A stretch of DNA of 64,000 nt from Rhopalosiphum padi (taxonomy: Eukaryota; Arthropoda; Insecta; Hemiptera; Aphididae). The notes beneath the pieces are model-generated. The model ran no database searches, was not told the origin of the DNA, and saw only the letters and a program-made list of their open reading frames with translations. The stretch is taken from NCBI RefSeq assembly GCF_020882245.1, contig NC_083597.1, forward strand, positions 10,388,581 through 10,452,580. The letters are read 5' to 3'. The position numbers were made by a program, and so were the translations under genes. How positions within the stretch are numbered: position 1 is the stretch's first letter; every line of letters starts with the position of its first letter. Positions 57,086 through 64,000 of this stretch are shown in pieces.

Positions 57086-58480
57086 TTATGTCACATTTGG
57101 TGACCTATCTCGTAGAGGCGAATTAATACACAACCCGTCAATGTTCGAAGTCGAATAGGTAGCTATAGGTCTACACATAACTGACAAACGTGCGGTATTC
57201 AAATAAATTGCATCGAGTCCTTGAAATTTGTTATTTATACCCTGGTTGTACGAATTGACAACATTCAATTTTAAATCTAATTCCGCGTCCAGTCTGCGGC
57301 AGTTTGACTATGTAAGCAAGTAGCATAATATAATAGTCTGCTGTTTTATACTTGAAAATTATGTTCCTGGCACCACTCAACCGTTTTTGGAATTAAAAAT
57401 GTGCATTGTATCTGTCAACATATCGTATAAAAGTGTCATGATTGGTTAAAATGAGTATGTCCTATAGAGTATAGGTGCGTAAAGTAGGTACGTGTATAGT
57501 GTCGTGTATAAACATAAATTTCTATTTCCTAAAATAACAAGATGGCTTAAAACAATGAAATTCTTAGACTGTAATTGTGTAAAAATAATAATTTATTACA
57601 AAAAAAAAAAAAAAATGAATGAATGAATGAAAACTATAATTTTTTATTTTTAATTATTTTCGATTTGAATGAGAAAAAAAAATATATACATCATAGGCTA
57701 TAGGTCTATATCATTGTATGCCTTTACGTTTAAACCTAAAAAATATATTTATTTATAACTTAACTTTATAAGGTAACTTTACCTACTTATTATCTATACT
57801 AACTTACGTTTATGTTTTATTGTTTACTGTTGACATCTCAAGCGTATAATACATAGAAAAAATAAATTAATTGTAGACTGTAGTACATTTTTGTAATTAC
57901 ACTGAGTTAAATGTAAAATATATAATATACAATACACTTTTGGTATCTGCGTGTGAATTAAAAGTTTAAAAATCTGACTAATTTATCAAAATTTAAAATA
58001 CCTACTTAAAAATTATCTCCACACCATCAAAAATTATTTTACTAATACTTGTACATAATTATAAAATTTAAAGAATGTGTGAAATTAAAATTAACAAAAA
58101 AAAATATAACATGGCTCACTGTAATAGTGTAATTCATAAGCTAGACGCTAGAGAGACTGAAATTTTTCGAATAAGAATGGAAATAATGAAGGTATGGGCA
58201 TGTCCCTTACACAGCTATATTGGCGACTGCTGCTTGCGCAAAGTTGCCTCAACGGGCAACAGTCGTTACTCGTCCTTAAATTGGGTAGATTCGGGTAGTT
58301 AAGAATATTAAGAGATGATTGTGGCACGTGGGTTATGACGGTTACGTGTGGCAAGTAAATAATAAATATTACAATCAAGGTGGATATAATATAATATATT
58401 ATTATTATTTATATATATTATATTATATTATTATATATCTTTATAAAAAAAAATATGTTCACGCGAGTAAACGACATGTT
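57086..58480. other. Intergenic, weak open frames
   Basis: A less A/T-rich patch at 57095-57300 holds a 60-codon minus-strand ORF, and one at 58170-58330 holds overlapping ORFs on both strands. None shows a recognisable motif. Both patches could be old repeat fragments. Confidence 0.3.
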
Positions 58481-59435
58481 ATCGTTGTACCGCCGTATTA
58501 TCAGCATCGGCGAACGTAGTTCATGTTGGGCAACGTTAGAATAAATTTGTCGATTACGATAAACGGATCTCGGACTCTACGACAGTACGACGACTACAAT
58601 TTACGTGCCTATTTTACTAAATCGCAATAATAAAATAATATCTGTTATAATTAATGCAGTTACCTATCACATTCACAATAATAATAATATTCCCAACATC
58701 TCGATTACTTTTATACTGCGTTGACACGTCGTGCGCGCTATCATTTTGAACTCCCAAATGATTATTATTGTAGAACAATTTATTTATCATTATTATTATA
58801 TTATTGTCACAAGGAAAAATGATAAAACGATATAGTACGCGCACAGCTGCAGCTGACGACTACCAGCGCGACTATGAATTTTCAAGTTGAACCTGTTCGT
58901 CGTTCCATCGTCGTCGTCTATTTGTGTTTCCTTTTTGTCGTCTGTCAGTCCGATTGATCGCAAACCGTAAATATAAAATTCCAATATCTCGAGTTTGACG
59001 CGCCACCGCCCGGCCGATTCGCTCGTCGTTGCAAGCCCTTTAGTCTCGAGCACACCTATAATAGGTGTATCATAATAAAATCGCCGATCGCTGTTGCGTT
59101 CGGCCCATACGTCGTTCGATATAGGGTGAGTATGTGCGTTTGTAACCGTGATTAGTGGTTTGTAGATTGTAATTTGTGATCACGATCAAATTGCTTGTTG
59201 GGGTCGTCATATCAACGTGAGTACGCCACCCCTTCACTCGTCAAGTTACCCGGTAGTACCAGTTTGCGTGTGAAGATCTTTAAAAATTTGCTTCTTCATG
59301 ACGATTTAGGCGATGTTTTTTTAAAGAATTTTGACCGTGTTTCTGTTATGTTAAAATTTTGTTTACTCACAATTGGAATGTAGGCTGATTCCAAATACTT
59401 GTGCATAGAATTTATTGGTTTTCATTCTCCATTAG
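58481..59435 (+). promoter_or_regulatory. Membralin promoter and non-coding first exon region
   Basis: Composition rises in G/C and CpG from about 58480, peaking at 58840-59110. A donor-like site follows TCGATATAG at about 59122 (GGTGAGTATG). An acceptor CTCCATTAG lies at 59427-59435, immediately before the exon that contains the membralin ATG. This suggests a non-coding first exon and a roughly 300-bp 5'UTR intron. The transcription start is not fixed. Confidence 0.45.
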
Positions 59436-59513
59436 GTGACGATGCAGTGTAGCATTCGTCGACATTTTCTGCTGACATTTTGTCCGTTGCCGAGTTAGAG
59501 GAACGACTTCACC

Positions 59514-61402
59514 ATGCCTAACAACGGTCATCACGAAGAACTGGTGGTTTTGCCACCAAACACCTTGGATTTGAGAACAACAGGGGTGAATAACAACAAC
59601 AACAACAACAATAACAATAATAACAACCAGGCGTTCAATGTAAGAGACCGCCTATTCTATGCATTGTTCTACAAGGCTACCTTAGGGTATGCTAGAATAT
59701 TCCCAAGATCTCTAAGGAGGCTTATAGAATTTGTATTTTTATTAAAGGTAAAATTTTGCATTATACCAAATGTCAAAGTTTGCAAATGTTTTAATTTTTG
59801 TGTTTTTGATTTTAGGCTGTCTTATCATTTTTTGTACTTGTTTATGTGCATATGAATTTCTCACGAATGCCAGCCAACTGTTTAGATCATGTTAAAGACG
59901 CTTGGCCTAGAGATGGCATATTAAGAGTGGAGATTATTCGAAGTTATCAACGTAGCTATGCTGAACAAACAGGCATGATAAACGAATTGTTCACAGTAGA
60001 AAAGTCTTATGAACGTGAATACAAACTAAAACGTATAGACTCAAGTGATGAAAATTCGTCATTGTTTAACCGCTTCACTAAAACTAATAATCCTGAGTAA
60101 GTGCCTATCCAATTATTATTAATTGTATTATTTGTTTTATTTTTTTAAACATTTAATTAATTTATCTAATACCTTTTCAAAGAAATATTTCTGAAAAGTT
60201 CCTAATTGAAAGAAATTATATTGATATTCAAGTTTTGAGAACAGATCTCCAAGTAGTAAATGAAAACAATAAAAAAATAGTTATTTTAAAAATATATAGT
60301 TTATCAAACAGGTATATTAAGAGTATATTTCCAAGAGTTTTCCTAAACTTTTTAAATTCATTATAGTTCTTGATAATTTTTAAATATCATTATATTATGC
60401 TTGATATTATAGTAGGATGTTGAACAAAATAGACAAATATTTAATTTACAAGACATTTTTTTTTTCATGGCGTTTGTACTGATGTTTATATGTTGTTATC
60501 ATAATTTAAATATTTTTTTAATCTGAATCCATGAATCTATTGTATTTTTGAATATAGTTGAAATAATTAATATAATGTATTAAATGATTTATTTTAACTT
60601 GGAAAAATTGAAAATTATATAAAATTTATATTTATTTATCTAATACCTCTTCAAAGAAATATTTCTGAAAAGTTATATGTTCCTAATAAAATTCAAAATG
60701 ATCTTATTTTCATACTATTGTTTTTAAGCTGTATAAATGGCATTTTTAACATTTTATGCTGATGTAGGATATTTTTGGTTTCATTTTCTTGTAGGATTAC
60801 AATCCTCGAAAGCAATTTAGAAGTGTTTAACATATCTAGGTGAATCTTAACGACTATGAGTATTATAATTAAAACATATCGTCATTTTTACATAAAAAAT
60901 AATTTTTAATTAATTAATAAGAAATTAGGTAAAATATTTAATTTTTGTCCTTTTTATATAATCATATTTCAGTTCTGAAATTCTTTAACTTATAAATTAC
61001 ATTATATATTTTGATTAATCTATTTGATTTATTTATTTCTTATTAAATGTGCCTTTCAACATACTAAAAATACAAATAAAAAACTACAATTTTATTAAGT
61101 ATTGTTTGTTTTATCTTAGTTCTATTTTATAAATTATTAAATTTAAGTTTTAAACACAAAATAAAAAAATGTAGATTGAACTTGAATTAAAATATTAAAT
61201 TTATTGATTATACTAGTATTAAGTAAAATTAAAAGTATATTAAGATTATTTTATGACTAAATATTCTTTTTTAGGAACAAAAGAGAGGTCGATATTGAAC
61301 CATCAACAGAAGAATTAGTTGAAAATAAATATCGAGAGACTAGTACTCCAAAACCCAATTTATTCAACTATGTGTCATTTACAAATTACTTAAATGTTGA
61401 AG
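59514..61402 (+). CDS. TMEM259: Membralin (TMEM259), N-terminal part
   Basis: Membralin is a multi-pass ER membrane protein that works with ER-associated degradation. Coding exons seen: 59514-59747, 59816-60096 and 61275-61402 (214 codons plus one base). They are joined in frame, and the gene continues beyond the window. Residues 1-25 are variable, followed by an Asn run encoded by AAC/AAT repeats. The family block RDRLFYALFYKATLGYARIF and PRSLRRLIEFVFLLKAVLSF (first membrane segment, about residues 68-90, continuing FVLVYVHMNF) follows. Then comes the strongly conserved luminal block NCLDHVKDAWPRDGILRVEI. The last exon seen ends in FNYVSFTNYLNVEG. The remaining membrane domain is not in the window. 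Confidence 0.92.
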
Positions 61403-64000
61403 GTAAAATTTATTCTAAGTAAAAATAAAATAAAATTTTTTATTACATAGTATAGATTTTTGTTGATGCCATGGGAAATGTTTTTGGCAGTTTATGGTGA
61501 AATTAACACAGTATATTTAATATTCACGATCTAGGTCATGAATATGTTAGATACACGACCCAGGCTGTGGATGTATTAAATAAATATTAGACTTATCTAG
61601 TAATACCATAGTACCTTTAAGAGGATGTCATGTCCTTATGTGTTGTCTCTGTCTTTCTAATGTATATCATAACAAATTTTTGTTCAGCAGAACAGATTTT
61701 GTGATGTCAGCTTTAAAGTTAGAGTAAATTTGCCTATTATCAAATTTAAAGGTAGAAATATTGTTTTAAAAGTGACATATGATAATATCAATAAAAGTAT
61801 ACGTCATTTTTTAAACAATATTCCTACCTTTAAATTTGATAATAGGTAAATTTACTCTAATATTAAAGCTGACATCACAAAATCTGTTCTACTGAACGAA
61901 AATTTGTTATGATGTATGTTAATAAAACAGAGACAACACATGCGGGTATGTTATCTTAAATAAATTATAATAATATTATGTTTATAAATACATTAAAATT
62001 GGTAAATGATACAACCAGGTCGTAACATAATGTACATAACCGTATCTAAATCTAATACGTATTAGATTCCCTAATTCTGGTTGTGGACATATTAGATTTA
62101 CATATGGTTATACACATTGAAGAAGATGTAAATATAAATATTGTAATACTTCATGGCTCATTCATATCATATTAGCATTTGCTATAAAGCAGCCATTTTT
62201 ACAAATGAAGCATGGGCTGTAATTCAGGTAGTGATAAAATTAAAACTATACTATTACTATATCATTTAAGTGTGCCCTATTTGTAACTTGGACTTGGGTT
62301 CCAATTGTATATTATATGATTCATGTAGTATGACATTTTTAAAAATCAAAAAATCTAAATTCATATAGGTCTTGAAAAAATTACTACCCAATACAATTTT
62401 AGTTATTTGATATTATTCTAATTAATTTAAAGGTATCATGATATTATATGGATCTAATATTTATTTTATATATCTATGATTACAGTTATGTATCAAATAC
62501 ATTCATGACTTAGATCTTGGATATATACACTGTGTTAAACTAAATAATGTAAAAGCCATCTTAAATAATAATAATTTAATTTCAATTTCTTTTTACTTTA
62601 TAATATTATTTACTCAAATTATTACATTTAATTTATTTGTAAAATTAAATTAATTTTTCTAAAATTGTTAAAATTATTTGACCCCTTTTTGTATGATAAT
62701 AAATTATATATACTATACTATATCAGGGATAAAAACGTTAATTTTTTTTTTATTTCTAATATTTGGAAATTTAATGTAAGGTCTTTTATAAGTTTTTTAA
62801 CCTATATTAAAAAAATTCTATTGTAGTCAAATTCAATTTTTATGACATTGGATATTGAATTATTTCTAATTATTTATCCTCAGACAATTTATTAATTTAT
62901 TGTATTTAATTTAATTAAAGTATTTAGTTTACTTGTTATTAATTTGATTCTATATTTTTATGAATAGTTCTGTTTATATTATTTGTATTTGTATTATTCA
63001 CATAGACAATTTAATTCATTCAGGTATTAATTATATTTTAATTAAATAAGTTAAACTAAACTTTATTTGAATATAGATAATAAAATGAATTGAAATTGTT
63101 AATTGTAACAATAAAAATAATTTTATACCTTTTCAAGTCTGAACACTTATCAATTTTCTAAATAAATGTTTTTCCTTGTGTAAAGTTAATTTTATTATTT
63201 ATATGTTGTTAGTGGTAAATTATGTAATTTACTATGTTATCTAATGTTTTGATATGTTTAAATAAAACGATTTATCCTTAATTATTAACCATTTTATATA
63301 AATTCAATACAAATAGATCCAAAATTAAAGGTTTCTAAACTTTTCACAGTACAAAACATGTAAAAAATTTATAAAATGTGTACATTTTGTTAACATGCAA
63401 ATTACTAATTTTTTTTTTTGTTTTGTCTGTCATAGAGATTTTAAATTACTTATAATTAATTAATTCTAATATATTCATTTCAAAAATACATTTAAAGTGA
63501 TGTTATACAATATTTATATAGTGAATAATAATTATGTTGTAGTAAATATAATTAAATTTAATGTGAAAGATAAAATTGTTGAAATATATTTTGACACATA
63601 TTCACATAAAATATATTATTTTTCTTAAAAATAATTTATAATTTATTTTTTTTATACCTATATTTTTTAATTATCTAATGTATTATATTTAAAAATTATA
63701 AGTAATTTATCAATAGTGATATACTTTGGTAATCTTTATCATAAATAATTTATTCAGTAATAGATAGTCTTAGGTATTTTTAATATTATAAATTATAATA
63801 ATTATATGTTTGTCAATAGATATTAATCTATTATTTTAACTTATTTTCTGTAAAATATGCTCAGTGGGAATTTTTTAAGTAGAGCTTTGTGATAAAATTG
63901 TTTTTAAAATCAAATTTATTTTGTGTATAAAAACATGAAGTATTATTTTAAGTTGTAACTTTTGAGCTCTTTAATTATTCTGATAGTTTTATACATTTTA
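61403..64000 (+). other. Membralin intron (incomplete)
   Basis: After the donor at 61403 no further membralin exon is found before the window ends, so this is an intron of at least 2.6 kb. It contains a fold-back element at 61617-61959 and otherwise A/T-rich text without features. Confidence 0.6.
61617..61959. mobile_element. Fold-back MITE with TTAA ends, 343 bp
   Basis: Nearly perfect palindrome. TTTGTGATGTCAGCTTTAAA at 61698 mirrors TTAAAGCTGACATCACAAAA at 61863. CAAATTTAAAGGTAG and CTACCTTTAAATTTG also pair, so the arms are about 155 bp. It begins TTAAGAGGATGTCATG and ends GTATGTTATCTTAA. Of the three copies in the window, this one has the best-preserved symmetry. Confidence 0.8.

Noticed and set aside
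57086..57268. 60-codon minus-strand ORF in a less A/T-rich patch
   Set aside because: No recognised domain, no signal peptide, no neighbouring exon; possibly an old repeat fragment.
58075..58378. Overlapping ORFs on both strands
   Set aside because: Neither frame shows family motifs; both-strand openness suggests compositional chance or repeat remnant.

Overview
The window is AT-rich animal nuclear DNA. Genes are split by short GT-AG introns, intergenic space is long, and small DNA transposons are frequent. Gene content and repeat style point to an insect. The many short elements ending in a GGCGCAAYTAG-type terminus next to G-runs, and the recurring 'TGAACGGAGATGA' repeat, resemble what I know of aphid (Hemiptera: Aphididae) genomes. 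This assignment is inference, not a database match.

Seven housekeeping genes are recognisable, plus one double-stranded-RNA-binding gene whose 5' end I cannot find. From left to right: MON1 (+, 7 coding exons, 2000-4014); PYROXD1 (+, single exon, 4723-6081), convergent with PRPF38A (-, single exon, 6140-6952); PFDN5 (-, single exon, 8644-9090); RpS3A (+, 5 exons, 13255-16167); a gene-poor, repeat-filled stretch of about 11 kb; CoREST/RCOR (+, 10 coding exons, 27120-33481); a decayed Mutator-like transposon (about 34340-36690); a gene with two dsRNA-binding domains (+, at least 8 exons, 41367-46841); NDUFS7/ND-20 (+, 6 exons, 50399-52073); and the 5' part of membralin/TMEM259 (+, 59514 onward, running off the window). 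For the fully visible spliced genes, I placed exon boundaries by joining frames at GT/AG sites. The summed lengths are multiples of three and give proteins of normal family length.

The genes are not a functional cluster: endosome fusion, splicing, chaperone, ribosome, chromatin, RNA binding, respiration and ER membrane are all represented. The unusual content is in the repeats. These include several hAT-like MITEs, five with clear or near-perfect 8-bp target duplications; three fold-back elements ending in TTAA; TA-flanked MITEs; a long-inverted-repeat element; a roughly 0.8-1 kb repeat present in inverted orientation about 37 kb apart; a decayed non-LTR reverse transcriptase inside a CoREST intron; and a Mutator-like element with subterminal repeat arrays. 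No tRNA, rRNA or CRISPR was seen. I did not find a convincing new gene system. The best unexplained coding candidates are a 61-residue secreted-looking ORF (25736-25921, minus) and a short exon-like segment encoding an acidic spacer, KR and FGFGR (26710-26792).
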